Of a DNA stretch of 64,000 nucleotides, positions 47,486-59,546 are shown piece by piece. Source of the stretch: Lithospermum erythrorhizon (taxonomy: Eukaryota > Streptophyta > Magnoliopsida > Boraginales > Boraginaceae); NCBI GenBank assembly GCA_019722365.1, contig JADFUC010001936.1, positions 310,001-374,000 of the forward strand. The letters are read 5' to 3'. The translations under genes and the position numbers were made by a program. Position 1 is the first letter of the stretch, and every line of letters begins with the position of its first letter. The notes under the pieces were generated by a model. The model was not told where the DNA came from and ran no database searches. It saw only the letters and a list, made by a program, of their open reading frames with translations.

Positions 47486-50400
47486 CGTATTTGCTATCCG
47501 ACAACGGATTCAATGCCCATTCATCCGTTACGCACCGGATTCAACCTATCCATTGCGTGAATGCGCTTCTGCTAATATTTAACCGAACCGAAGTCATTTT
47601 ATGGTTTCAAGTCCGTCCTATTAAAATCACAAAAATCCAAAATTAATATAATTTAAACATCAAGTTAATCAGAATGAAATTAGTACAAAAAATTCCAACA
47701 ACGACAACATCAACAAAGGTTTTAGTAACAAATATCAACATTATATATTTAAAGATGAACAAAAGAATATAATCGAAAAAAATTATATTTTTATTTAATG
47801 AAATCGATTTGAAATTATTTATTGTAAAAAACTCAAAATCATTAAAGAAAATAATAAATCACATTAACAGAACAAATCACAAATAAAAAGAACAAATCAA
47901 ATCGCAAATAATCGACTCCTGGATTAAATGGTAACAAAGTTATGAAATTGTGATGAAACGGTAACAAAGAATGATTATTGCAGCAGTTTTTCATATGAAT
48001 AAGTAAGCATATTTAACCCTAATAATCTATATATATAACCCTCTAAATTCCGGACCTGCTCTATTAATGCAGCATCTATCCTATTTTAACTTAAGATCTA
48101 CCAAATTATCCTTAATCTTAATTTAGCACTGGATTGACACTTTAATCGATAAATCTACGAGCTGGTGTAACGCGGTTTATCCGACCCAATAACAGGCCTA
48201 ATTACGATTACACCCATATTCTATAGTATGTTTATAGAATCTAGATCTCGTGCTCGGGATAGCGTGATGATAATTTAATACTCGAAGCCGTACTAGTAAT
48301 TAGTAATCCAAATATCGAAAAATCCAAATAATACTTTAAATGCATATTTGTCCTCCAGACTTCTTTTTTCATTATTATCTCTTATTTGTAATATCTATTA
48401 CCTCCATTTTCATGGCTGTTAGACGACATAGAATCTTATACACATATTAAGAAAATTAATATAACATCGGTAATATATAAATAATTAAGATAGTTTACTT
48501 ACTACATGTAGTCAACTAATAAGATGCCGTTTGGAATGACCAAAGACAAAATTCATCCAACATTAATTTTTTATATCAAGTTTCTGTGACGACGTATAAT
48601 TCTCAATAAACTAACCATTACTAAAAAACCTTCTATTTAAATCGAGGAGTACTAGACTACTAATCCGGGCACAATGAATGATCACAAGAACATAAAGAGT
48701 CTGAACTCTGAAATCTTGATTTGATTCCAGATGTTCGGTTCAAAAATGTCAATTCAAGATCATATTTTGACGTAGCTTTCAATCGAGCTCGAACCTCACT
48801 TAGTTTCATCGAATTCGAAGTCAACACTGATTCAAGCTCAAATTATATACATTTGTAAGTTTTTTCAAACTGTTTTTCTTATTTTATAATGAATACTGAA
48901 TCTTTGTCGAACTTCATACAGCCTACGCGAGACCCAACCTTCTAATTTTAGAATCACATTGAAAAGTGAATTTTTCGGTGTGTTCGAACTTCGAGTGAAA
49001 CTAACCTTTGAAATCTTTATATTCGAACTGAGTGAACCCTGATGAAGTTCGAAAAAAAATTGCTTATGCCTTTACTAATAATAATAATACATGCACCAAC
49101 ATTTTAGAATTCACCCAATTCGGAATCGAATCTTGATAACTACAATATGAAAATTTCATTTTAACTGAGTTCTTGTATCGCTAATTTATTAATATTTAAA
49201 TTATAGGTCACCGTAATTTAATTAATCCCTCACATTGGCGGATGTACGGCAAAATTTGAGAATTTTTTGGACCCCAAACAAAAGTTCAACATATCATCAC
49301 ACTGAAAGGTCAACAGGGAAACAAGTGTTCTAAAGTCTTATCATCTGCCGAAACTGATAATTGGTGTTCGTCTTCACCTCATTCAAGTTTCAATTATAAC
49401 CACAAGAATCCTTCGCTGACTATTCTAAAGAAACACATTTTCAATTCAGTTCAAACTATTGTTATCCGCATTTTATGGTCTAGTGATTCAAGAGGTTTCA
49501 GATTGATTCCTCGTCACAAGAGATTTACAAGCCACGCTTCAAAGACTATTTTATGATTTTCTGTAAGCTACACTGGCTCGATTAATATTCGCGCGAAGAC
49601 AATATTCATATACAGACTTTAAAGTTATAATACAAGATGCTTAGAAATTTACCATTGGGCTTTAAAATTTAATTATTGTCTAATATTGTATATAATTTAT
49701 AACTTCCATCGTTAAAAAAAAAGACGTTCAAATGATTGTTAATTGAACATAAATGACAATCAACCAATTGTCCATTTATGTCAAGGTAATTGAACATCAA
49801 GAATAAAAAATCAATTGTCCATTTGTGTTGGAGGTTCAAACATCAATTAAATGCCTCCTGTATACGTTCAACAGAAGATTGGACGAGGCACATACACTTT
49901 GGGGGTATAAACAGAATTTCACAAAATTAATCAATGCTTGAGGAGTTGAGAAAATAGTTAATTTCTATAGCCGATGTGTGCCCCTTGTATATCATGGTTG
50001 AGCTGCAAGTCAACCGAGATGGAGGTCTCAACTGATGAATTCATTTTTTGTATCTATCTTTATTATTGACATGGCTCTCCGTGTGGTTGGGCCACGTGTA
50101 CATTTAGAAAGAAGTCTTTGGAGAGGGAATTCTGCGAGGGCCTTTCACGAGAGCCTTCTCGACGACGACCTCTGCAGCCTCACCTCAATGTAATGTCAGC
50201 ATATACGTAGTTAGAAGAATGCACGCAATCCCTTTACCTGGGCACTCAGATCTATTTATAGAAAGATACGAAGTCACATCTATTCCCCATAGACTGACGC
50301 GATACACGCATTACTATTCAAAGTTTCTCATACGGCGCGAGGCTGTCAGCCTCAACTAATTCATCTTGAAGCAAATCATATATTTCAGATACTTATCCCA

Positions 50401-50974
50401 TTTTGAATTTGATCTTACTGCCTACTTGTGCTCACATTGTGTAATTTTCAACGGTGTGTAATCTATATGGAGATTCCAGGGATCTCGTACTTGAAATGTC
50501 ACAAGTTTGTAGAGGGTTTGAACCCATATTTTCTAGTCATATCATCAACCAACTTCAAAACTTTGAACCTAAATTTAATGGACTAAACGTATTATATTTA
50601 TATCAAAATTATTACCGAGAGGGGCCACTTACTCAATTTTGTAGAAAATAATTTATAATTGAATGATAAATTTTAATTCTTCAAAGTTGAGGGGAAGTTA
50701 TAGCCGAAATTATAGGCCTCTTGGCATAAACCTATAAACAATAATATATTATAATATTAACATTATGAGCATTTGCATCAAATTTCTTATAAAATCTTCT
50801 AATACTCCACAATTTTGTCATACTTAAGGGCTGTATTTTAAAACTTTACACAAAACGAGAAGTTCTATTTCATTTTTCACAATTTTATCCAAGCATATAT
50901 GTGATTTGAGGAAGACTCAAATGTAAACTGGGCGAGGGTTGACCTAAAAAAATTTCCGGAAAATTTTAAAGATA
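47486..50974. other. AT-rich intergenic DNA with a small hairpin
   Basis: No gene is supported. There is a near-perfect inverted repeat at 49745-49760 and 49767-49782 (described separately). At 50040-50290 the minus strand carries TTTCTATAAATAG, a good TATA box, in GC-richer sequence resembling an LTR promoter, but no partner repeat or edges could be found. GCTCGAA/TTCGAA-rich low complexity lies around 48.7-49.0 kb. Confidence 0.4.
49745..49782. repeat. Short inverted repeat (hairpin)
   Basis: Left arm GAACATAAATGACAAT (49745-49760) and right arm ATTGTCCATTTATGTC (49767-49782) can pair along 16 bases with one or two irregularities around a six-base loop. A third copy of the right arm, ATTGTCCATTTGTGTT, follows at about 49814. 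It may be the core of a small MITE or a fold-back element. Confidence 0.6.
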
Positions 50975-51457
50975 ATGTTATAACGGATACGAAATAAGGA
51001 TTGCATTCACGCATGACACGCACGTAGCAATACCTCAGATCTTAACGCTGCATCCCTAACGACGCTACAGACTAATCCACTGACAGCCACCGTAAAAACC
51101 ATATAACTGGAAGAACAGATTACGATTGAAGAACACTATCTCGACAAGACATTATACAACGGAGTATCAGCTTTGCTGTAACTATTATATAACCCTAAAC
51201 CGTAAGATATGCTTTCCACGCCGATGCTTAGTGCTACTACGATTCCGTAACGTATTTGAGATCTATTTTATACTCAAAAATATCTAACTTCAACCGCCAC
51301 AAAATATCCGAGGCCCAAGAAGACAAAGCTCCCGACCTCCTCCCGACGCCTCGACTCCTGCCTGAGGCTGCCTGGGACTTGGCCTGGCTCGCAACCTCCC
51401 ACCAAGTCCCGATCTTCCGTCAAAGAAGATTAAACTCTTTTCAGCGCATATTCAACA
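50975..51457 (-). repeat. 3' LTR of the 5 kb Copia element
   Basis: It shares with 55476-55981 the blocks CAGACTAATCCAC, CCTAAACCGTAAG-like sequence, AAATATCTAAC, CAACCGCCACAAAATATCCG and AAACTCTTTTCA. The upper edge on the plus strand is TTCAACA (TGTTGAAT on the minus strand). The lower edge is estimated. Confidence 0.75.
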
Positions 51458-51470
51458 AATTCCACCTCAA
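51458..51470 (-). other. Polypurine tract of the 5 kb Copia element
   Basis: On the minus strand TTGAGGTGGAATT precedes TGTTGAAT, the LTR start. GTGGGAGATTGTTG is the usual form of this junction in plant Copia elements, so this is a drifted version. Confidence 0.55.
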
Positions 51471-51473
51471 TTC

Positions 51474-52130
51474 TCAATCCTCCTCGATAACGTAACTTCC
51501 CACATCGAATGCTCGACACGCACTGTACGTACTAACAAGCATCGCATTTGGCTCGCTAATGGACTGATGTCCCTGAATGCACTCAGACGCAGATACACGC
51601 TCAGACGTCGTCACACGGCAATTCAATGTCAATTTTCGCCAGCTCCGCATACCGAAATTGCCTAACCCGCTTTTCTCAGAAACATATCGGGCCAAGTTAT
51701 CCGTAGCACTCCACTTTGCTTACCTGACCCTCACTGCATCACGACATATCACATCAATGTTCTTCTGCCCTATCATTTACGAACCCGATTTTTACAAGAT
51801 ATCGCACTCAAACCGGTCACAATATACCACCGCTCGACGCGGGGATGTAGCCCTAGATTACCAACCGCCTCATCTCAAATGCATACCCTCCCCAAGCTGT
51901 AGTGTCATATACTCGCCGCAGTGCATGTAGTCACCGATTTCACACAGAGTTTCAACTCACAAATGTAACTACCTAGGTAAATACATATCCAACATGTACC
52001 TTCTCCGTCTACATCTCCATCACGTAATCGAGTATCCAAATTCAAACACCGACTCATTCCACCAACAAAGACCACATCGACGCACTCGAAATAGCGAAAA
52101 TCCCTCACAAATTTTGCCAATGTTCTTTCC
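51474..52130 (-). pseudogene. Copia RNase H remnant
   Basis: The minus-strand frame at 51474-51695 ends with HQSISEPNA followed by CRAFDVGSYVIEE. This resembles the closing part of Copia RNase H (D-x-Q-S-A-I-x-L-x-x-N-P, then T-K-H-I-D-V-R-x-H-x-I-R-E). The frame at 51905-52120 would lie over the middle of the domain but is too changed to read. RNase H degrades the RNA strand during reverse transcription. It is broken and truncated. Confidence 0.5.
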
Positions 52131-52299
52131 CATGGCCAACCATTAACCTACTCGACAATACTAACAAGATGCTAGCATCAGTCTGGCACTATACAGACAT
52201 CAAACTTCCAACTCCGCACCAAGATAAGGTACGTGTTCATGTATATATTCTCACAGATGATGAGGTGCAAATGTAACAGACAGACACAAGATTTGTAGA

Positions 52300-53040
52300 A
52301 CTAGGAGTTTCAATTAGCTTTAGTAGCAACATACCAAATCCGACAACCTTTCTCAACATAGCCTTTTCGAGATAAGCAAAGCTTTTCCGACTTCTATTCC
52401 CAACAGGTTCATTCAAATCTTTCTTTACAAAGACCCAAATCCTTCATTTCAAACTGCACTAAAGAACCCCTTCACTAATATCGTACTTCTCAATCGAGAA
52501 TTATCAACATATCATCTACATACAAACTAAGAGATACTGAACTATCACTAATCTTCACAGAATAAACACAAATCATTATACGGATTCCTCGAATTCAATC
52601 TCTATCATGAAGCTATCAAATCTCTTTTGTACCACCGCCTCGAGATCAAGTTTCAAACCATACAAAGATTTATATCTAACTCCGCAAACATACCTTTTCT
52701 TTCCGGCTCCTTGGAAACCATTATCCGCCGGGTCATATAAATTCTTCTTCCAACTCTCCACGAAGAAAGCCGCCTTCGACATCTAACCGCCGAGCTCCAA
52801 CCTCTGGACAAGAACTACAACAAAGTTAAGCACCTCTCGATAGAAGGTTCACTATAAAGTGGTAATATCTCATCAGAAGTCAACTCCGCCCCTGGGACCG
52901 AACCCCAAAGAACCACTCTAGCTTTATATTGCACTCCCCCTCATCTCTGGGTGACAACCCTCTTCGCTTGAATATCCACTCTAGTTACAATCTTTTCTTC
53001 CCTGGCCGGTCTTCTAGCTAACTCCTGCCCCGATTCTTTT
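52300..53040 (-). pseudogene. Copia reverse transcriptase remnant (YVDD kept)
   Basis: The frame at 52576-52782 contains GFQGAGKKRYVCGVRYKSLY followed by GLK and, 14 residues on, RFDSFMIE. This is the well-known plant Copia RT block (E-G-F, K-K-S-L-Y-G-L-K, W-Y-K-R-F-D-x-F-M). Further along, in another frame, LYVDDMLII is readable; the catalytic YVDD codons are at 52511-52522. Frame changes between the two blocks, and the loss of the Q-A-P-R-Q-W segment, show that it is dead. RT copies the element RNA into DNA in the cytoplasmic particle. Confidence 0.75.
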
Positions 53041-53099
53041 CTAAGTGATTCCATTTTCTCCCATGGCGCCAGCCATCGACTCACTCAAGATCAATTACG

Positions 53100-54016
53100 C
53101 TCTTCTTGTAAGAAAATGGCTCACAGATCAACTTCCTCTCGCAACTCGTAAAGCAGTGCCAACATATCTCGCATCATACCGTGCAGTGAGGTGGCCTCCC
53201 ATCAGCTCTTCAAGGACAAGAGCCATATACTGCTGGCTGCTCATCTCTGTGGATGGAACTTTCCGATGTTTCTACTCGACATGGGACGAAGAAATTTACC
53301 ACCATCACCTTAACACCGCATCTCTCTCTCGCTTCCACCGGCTTCCCAACACCACCTTCTACTTCAGAATTGGCAAGGATGTGTTGATCTAAACATAGAA
53401 TTTAATCAAATATTACATTGCTCAGACAACTCGCCGCCGTAAGATGACCAAATTCTATACCTCCTTTCACACCATCACCATAGCCTACAAATATATCCTT
53501 TTGCCTCGTTCTTAACTACCTCATTCACGATAATAAGTACGCAAACTAAAGACTCTTAATCCTCGTATAATCGCTAATTTATTAGACCACAATTTAATGA
53601 GTTTTCAGATGAGTACTGCGAGGACCACGGGTTTATCGATAAATATGCCGGTGGCCGATTGCCTGCCCCCAAAACATTTCTCGTCAACTCCAAGATTCGG
53701 CAGCATACAACGAGCCTCTCCCTGCAAGTGTCTCGATTCCACAATGCTCACACACCACATTCGGCCAGCGTGATGCTAATCCGCGATGACGCCAAGAATA
53801 CATTCCGCCTTAAAACTCATCAAACTCGCATCTAATGTACTCCTGCATCATTATCAGCACGCTGTACCGCCGACCTTCTTCCCCGTTTTTGATTTTGTAC
53901 TCAAAATCTTCCAACTGAAGCTGGCTGAAGATCACTTTTCTCGCTTTTATACCAGCACTCCAAGTCATCCTTGAATAATCATCAATCAATGATAGAAAAT
54001 ACCTACGACCTCCCAA
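53100..54016 (-). pseudogene. Copia integrase core remnant
   Basis: The frame at 53810-54016 starts GGRRYFLSLIDDYSRMTW, the hallmark of the Copia integrase core around the first catalytic Asp (F-I-D-D-Y-S-R). About 40 residues on, the second catalytic site, normally D-N-G-G-E-Y, is shifted and changed near 53850. Integrase inserts the DNA copy into the genome. The C-terminal part toward 53.1 kb is unreadable. The plus-strand frame at 53045-53392 over this region is a shadow. Confidence 0.7.
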
Positions 54017-54200
54017 AGATTCAACTCATGACCCCAACAATCTGAATGATGTAATCTAAATAGTACCTTTTTGTTCTATGAGTCGCTTCGAAAATTTGTC
54101 GCGATGAAATTTTCCAAAACATGTTGCTCACAAAACCCTAAATTTTTCGACGATGCACACCAAGAAAGATTGTCCTCAGCCGTAATCAGATCCCTCTCAC

Positions 54201-54400
54201 TTACGCGACCAAGCCCATATGCCACAACTTAGTCATATTATCATTTTCAACAACGTAGACGAATAACAATAGACTGTGTTCAGAAGACCCATTAGAAAAA
54301 TATTGTAACTTATCCCGCATAACACTTTTTCGAATCACCTCGTAACTTATCACTCCACCTTCACCCCGAACAACCTTTTCTTTAGCAGACTTCAAGAAAA
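54201..54400 (-). pseudogene. GAG-pre-integrase domain remnant
   Basis: The frame ends ENDNMTKLWHMGLVA, matching the pre-integrase signature T-x-L-W-H-x-R-L-G-H of plant Copia polyproteins, which lies between protease and integrase. The zinc-binding H-H-C-C pattern cannot be completed because the frame breaks after LWHM. Its place between the gag and integrase remnants is correct. Confidence 0.6.
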
Positions 54401-54659
54401 TCAGATTCTACCATCGCTGAACACGCCTAACATCTTCTAAGTACGTAACTTACCATCACGAGTCCTAATATTCACGTAACCTTAATCCCAACTACTTTAC
54501 AAAACGTAACTGCTGTCATAGAAATATTACCACCATCTACTTGTTTGATAAATAAACCATTCTCTTAGGACATATATGATAAGACGCCTCCGTAATCAAG
54601 ATCCAATAATACCTGCCAGAAAATACGTGGGCTACGAACAACTAATTCTATATCTTCTC

Positions 54660-55400
54660 TATTTTGTACTACTCGCCAACAAGAAGAAGACTGCACGCAT
54701 TAAATTTCCGCATCTTCTTTAGGACAATCGGGTTTTCCAGTCCATTCTCCTTATAAGAATGCATATCCCCTGGGCTGGGACTCAAGCCAATCTCTGCTTC
54801 GGCGAAACTTTTTCCTTTAACAAACTCTATCGTTATCGGGCGACAACTCCAATACCGAGCCATTCAAACTAGAACCACTACAAATGCATGCCTTAATTTC
54901 CTCGTTATGAAGAAAGGGCATTCACTTTCTTCTAGTGTTATAGAATCTTTACCCATTTGTCATGTATTCCTTAAAATTTTCTATATGTTTCGCTTCAAGT
55001 ATTTAAACCAATGTAATTCGCGCAAATCATCATCAAGATAAAACATCAATATTACGCATCAAGTAAGATCAGATGCCCAAGTGGTTTCTTTTAAGGACGA
55101 CTTCTCGCATACGCAGCTCGAACGTGACGCTGCTTTCAAAGAACTGTTAGCTTAAGCTTCTCCGGGTCATTTACGTATTCTTCCAACTTAACCCATAATT
55201 CAAAGAAATGTCTCCTCCGCCGAAACTTCCGTGAATAATTCGCCCTTCTGCAGATAACACCACGCTGAGCGTGTCTCTCCTCCAAAGAATCCCAATTTTC
55301 CGAACTGGCTTCATGGGGATCTCTTATAATTTGCAGACTGCATCCCCTATCGCTTAATAATTCCTCATCTTTATTTATCATAAAAATAAACTATTTCTCC
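54660..55400 (-). pseudogene. Copia gag remnant
   Basis: The frame at 55136-55381 carries WDSLEER and, 20-odd residues later, FELWVKLEEYV, like the capsid segment of Copia gag (A-x-x-x-W-x-x-L-E-x-x-Y). The frame at 54669-54863 reads SYKENGLENPIVLKKMRKF, a remnant of the zinc knuckle (C-x2-C-x-x-x-G-H-x-x-x-x-C-P) with all Cys and the His lost. Gag is the RNA-packaging structural protein. Several breaks separate the two pieces. Confidence 0.55.
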
Positions 55401-55456
55401 CATTAAACTTATCTACTTCCAAACCTTTACCACCCATCGCCTCGCCGACAAACAGA

Positions 55457-55472
55457 CTGAGCCTCGATAACA
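55457..55472 (-). other. Primer binding site, tRNA-iMet type
   Basis: On the minus strand TGTTATCGAGGCTCAG follows the 5' LTR. The canonical form is TGGTATCAGAGC followed by TCAG. The position directly after the LTR and before gag confirms the element's orientation. Confidence 0.65.
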
Positions 55473-55475
55473 AAT

Positions 55476-55981
55476 ATATAACTGACGCAGTTAAAGCGAT
55501 CACGCACTACGTGAAAGGACAATTTTATCAAAAAGAATAACACCGCATCTTTAACGCTTATCTTGAATTGACGCGCAGACTAATCCACACGTGAAGGCCA
55601 CCCGTAAAACATCACTATAACGGGAAGAAACAGATCACAGATTGAGCAACACTTCGCTTCCTCGACAGATATACACCGTATTTAATATTAACTATTCTAT
55701 AATCCCAAACCGTAAGTATAGTTTCCTATAGTGTATGTTTAAAGCTACAAAGATTCATAATTGTATCTATTTATACTCTCAAAATATCTAACTCAACCGC
55801 CACAAAATATCCGAGGCCTGTACCAAGACAAGTCCCGACCTCCCGACGCTCCTCTAAACTCTCCTCCTGCCTTTTCTAGTTCTGGGACTCGGCCTGTGGG
55901 ATCGCAACCCCCACCAAGTCTCGACCTTCTCATGCCAAGACTTCAAACTCTTTTCACAAGATATTCAACTAGATACATATC
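55476..55981 (-). repeat. 5' LTR of the 5 kb Copia element
   Basis: Direct repeat partner of 50975-51457. It is slightly longer and has many short indels relative to it. The lower edge is set by the primer site and the upper edge by ATATTCAACTA, where the terminal CA has changed. Confidence 0.75.
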
Positions 55982-58900
55982 TAATATTTTCATTTTTCAA
56001 CTGATGGTATCGTTCCATATTTAGAATATAATAGAGGTATTATTTAATGCCTCAGGCCGTCAATGACCTGGCCGATTCGAAAATCCGGTCCATTGCCCAC
56101 CCCTGAAGATTTTCATGGTCCTGCCTGTATCCTTTATCGATCCAAAATCCCAAGCATTCGATCAGGAAACCGTATTAACCGGTATATGCGTCAAATATAA
56201 GGAAACAACCCTCCCCTTGTGCTTTTTCCGCTCTTCCCCCTCCTCCTCCTTCAACCTTCTACTGCTCCACCTTCCCTATCCCCATTCTCTCTCAAGAATA
56301 CCCTTCTTCCTATTTACTTCTGTTATCACTTGCAAGTCCAAATTTTCAAATTATAAAAATTGTTTAATTGGATGCATTTAATTATTTTAATTCATGTAAA
56401 TATGTTTGATTTTAGGTTTCAAATCGTTTTTTAATTTTTGTATTATTATTTTTGAATTGTGCTTTGATTTTTGTGTTTTCAATTTTTAATTAGGGTATTC
56501 CATTTTTAATTAGTTTAATTCATGTAAATATGTTTGATTTGTTGATTTTTAACCCAGAATATGTTTGATTTTGTAAATATGTTCAATTTTTAATTAGCTT
56601 AATTCATGTAATTAATTTAGATTACAACTGTGATTTCAGAAAGGGTTTTCAATTAGTAATATCAAATTTTCACTATAGCTAAAGAATCGTGGTTTTCACC
56701 AAGTGATTTTTATAATATTAAAACTTACTAACTTAGTTAATACGTTGTAATATATTTCATAATGTTATAACTTACTTGTATTTTTTCTTTGAGTATTAAA
56801 TTATAATTAATAAACTTATAATTAATAAACTCGAATGTGGAATGTTAATTTTTTCTTGCTTTTCGTTCGGCTTTGGAGCACATTTTTTCGATTATCCGTT
56901 TTGATACATTATTCGCTTCACCGTTTTTGATACAATATCCTGCTTTGTACCGATAACAATTTACCAGACGAATTCATTAAACCACCCTCGACTGCTTTCT
57001 GGGTTTTCGTCCGGTCTTTTGACCTAAACTCAGCGGATACAAGCCATCAATCTTTTTTTCGCTGTGATGCCCCAAGGACTATTATCCGTCTCGAACCCAT
57101 CAAGAACAACAGACGAAATGTAATAACATGTAAAACCACGATAATGATAAACCATACTAAATGTTCTTACGTGACACGCTAACATTGTTAAAAGCTCTCA
57201 GAGGAACAAACTCATGACCACGTGGCCACACACCTCACTACTCAACTAACTTGACACATATACGATCAGATAAGTTTGCAGATGTGTTCTGTGCAGTTCA
57301 ATTTATGTACAAACATGGGAATACTATGTTTTACTTTTAATAATAAACACTTTGTGTTTTTACCTAAATTTTTTGTTTCTAAAATAGCTTGTTATTTTTG
57401 CATAATGAATTAGACTTTTACATTTTCAATGCATTCTTTTTTGACTACATTTTTTGAAAATCAATAGTTGGTCAAGTTTCATTATAACGTTCATCAGCAA
57501 ATACCGCTGTAACAATTGATTTAATGGCTATTGAACGTGATTACATAAACGAACATTAACTGCTAGTAATTATAATTACTAGTCGGGTTCTCACGATAAT
57601 AAAGAGTTATGTCGACAGCAGATCCTATCAAGATAACCGTTATAGTCAATATTAATGATCTATTATATTATTATACCTACTGCTATATCTCGCTGTATGC
57701 CACATTAATGATTTTCAGCTTATATTTCATGTATGAAATATAACAAGATTTAAATCGGTAGTCGATTGTAATCAACGAATATTCAATCTTAATTTTACAT
57801 TGAGCACGAAAAATATAAATCGATAAACCCGAATGAATTAACTAGTCAATTTAATTAATTTAATAGCTAGTTGAGCTTCATAGTAACTCAAGTTAGTTGC
57901 TTATTTTTAATGTTTAATTTACTTAATCCAAGCACTAAATTAAATGTTTCTTACCATTAAAACTATTCTACGCTTTTATGTTAAATTTAACCTCTATATG
58001 TCGAGGCTTATTAGGTTTTCACATTCATAACACAACAAGAAAAACCTAGCCTCCATGGAATTTTCGGCCCTCCTTCGAGGAGGCCTAATATCAAGCAATA
58101 AAAACTGAGGCTTCTTTGCCGATTCTTCCATCCAATCTCTTATATTGCTCTCTAAATAGTAATCTAAAGCATTTAATCAACCTCTCCTAAGATGCAAAGA
58201 ACCAACTAGATCGCCATTTTCAAGTGATGCCAAGTAATCGAATTCAAACGGCGTCATGGTAAATCGTTGCCGACAGGCTCGCCTATCTCTCAGAAGTTTC
58301 ACAGTTTTTAATTTAGTTCTAGTGATAATCATCTAATGTATCTTATACTTAATATACGTTTTGATTAATGTTTTGAATCGTTACGTGATATATTTTCCTT
58401 TCATATTTTACCTTTAAATTATCAAATCAATCAACGATATACTCCGTAGCTTCAATTAATTTTCGTTAAACGCATTAATATACTGACTACTTTAATCTAC
58501 GTATTAAACGGCTAAACGACAACTAAAAAAAATACATTTAAAATCTTAAAATTAAATTTAAGGTGTATTACTACATTATATTATGACTTGGCATAAAAAG
58601 CAGTAAGAATACGATCCTATAAGGTCAAGTTTCATTGAAGAGCCAGAACTTCATGATCATAGCCATAAAGCTCGATTCTTATAAACACTTTCGACACCTA
58701 TCGAACATGATTTTTCTGACGCCATTTACCTAATTGCATTTCGCTACACACTCTACAAATACTGGATGTGGCTCTCTCATTACCGAAAACTAAGAATATA
58801 TATGAGGTAAACGAAGCACCGAATTACTACATCCAATTCATATTATAAGTCGTTTTAATTTTGCGCGCCTAATTTCGACTATCACTACTTTCTTACTTTT

Positions 58901-59316
58901 TTAATTCAAAAAAATATAAAATTGACATAATAAATTTGTTTTTAAATATATATTTTCACAAATTTTTTATTATATAATAAATTAATTATTAATTGGCCAA
59001 AATTTAAAATAAAATAAAAAATTTTATATTTCAATTGAATGATGTGTTACTCAGTGGAGGTTCCCAGTGCTAATATTTATTGCGTTTGCCGAAATCGTAG
59101 GGATGAGACCATGGGACCACCGCCTACAAACAGTCGACAAATTACAACCACAAAAGAATAGTGTAATAATCGAATAAACCCTCTCCTTCAGTGCATGACC
59201 CACCACTCAGCACGTTAGGCGTTAGCCATCCATTTATACCGCCAATTATGTCTGCTCTTCGTACGTGACTAAAAGTTCACACTATGGGACCTTACTATTA
59301 ATGACATACTATTATA
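55982..59316. other. AT-rich intergenic DNA, no gene recognised
   Basis: A pyrimidine-rich stretch at 56215-56300 lies in an 88-codon frame (56115-56381) that starts with ATG or GTG-like codons and has no motif. At 56374-56600 the phrase AATTCATGTAAATATGTTTG recurs irregularly two to three times. TTATAATTAATAAAC is duplicated at about 56808-56838. A small GC-rich hairpin, GGCCCTCCTTCGAGGAGGCC, is at about 58066-58085. TACTCCGTA occurs at 58440-58448. No LTR pair or protein domain could be supported. Confidence 0.4.
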
Positions 59317-59318
59317 TA

Positions 59319-59529
59319 CACTCCGTTCAATTTTAGTTGAGACTAATTTCTATATTGAGTGTCTAACTTTAATTGACTAATTTCTAAAAAAAATTATGAT
59401 ATTCCATTTTTATCATCATTTAATAAATAATCTATATAACACAATAAATATTTAAAATTTATAATCCATTAAATTATGAACAATTACAAACATAAAACTA
59501 TCAAACAAGCAAATTCAAATGAAGGGTAA
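59319..59529. mobile_element. Truncated MITE of the 47.2 kb family
   Basis: Starting at TA-CACTCCGTTCAATTTTAG, it matches the reverse complement of the right end of the MITE at 47159-47483 (ATTTTAG-TGAGA-TAATTTCTA). It then continues through TTTAAAATTTATAATC-like sequence to GAAGGGTAA at 59529, which corresponds to TTTACCCTTC in that copy. There the match stops. About 90 bp of the element are missing, and the next DNA is the LTR of the Gypsy element. Confidence 0.6.
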
Positions 59530-59546
59530 TATATATAGCATTCTAG

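Larger units (their letters stand above)
50975..55981 (-). mobile_element. Decayed full-structure Ty1/Copia retrotransposon, 5.0 kb
   Basis: Two direct repeats of about 0.5 kb (50975-51457 and 55476-55981) bound a region whose minus strand shows, in order, primer site, gag, zinc-knuckle remnant, GAG-pre-integrase, integrase core, RT with YVDD, RNase H remnant and purine tract. This is the gag-PR-INT-RT-RH order of Copia and the usual length of an intact element. The Tork-like lineage is a guess from the gag and pre-integrase wording. Every coding block is broken by stops and frame changes, so it cannot be autonomous. No target duplication was established. It is oriented the same way as the Copia nest to its left. 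Confidence 0.8.

Noticed and set aside
50040..50290. Possible solo LTR with a minus-strand TATA box
   Set aside because: No TG/CA edges, partner repeat or target duplication were found, so it is only mentioned in the region description.
53045..53392. 115-codon plus ORF
   Set aside because: It lies antisense to the Copia integrase region. It has no motif of its own.
56115..56381. 88-codon plus ORF in a pyrimidine-rich stretch
   Set aside because: It is rich in Ser, Pro and Phe because of the CT-rich sequence. No motif or splice partner was found, though a leader of an unseen gene cannot be excluded.
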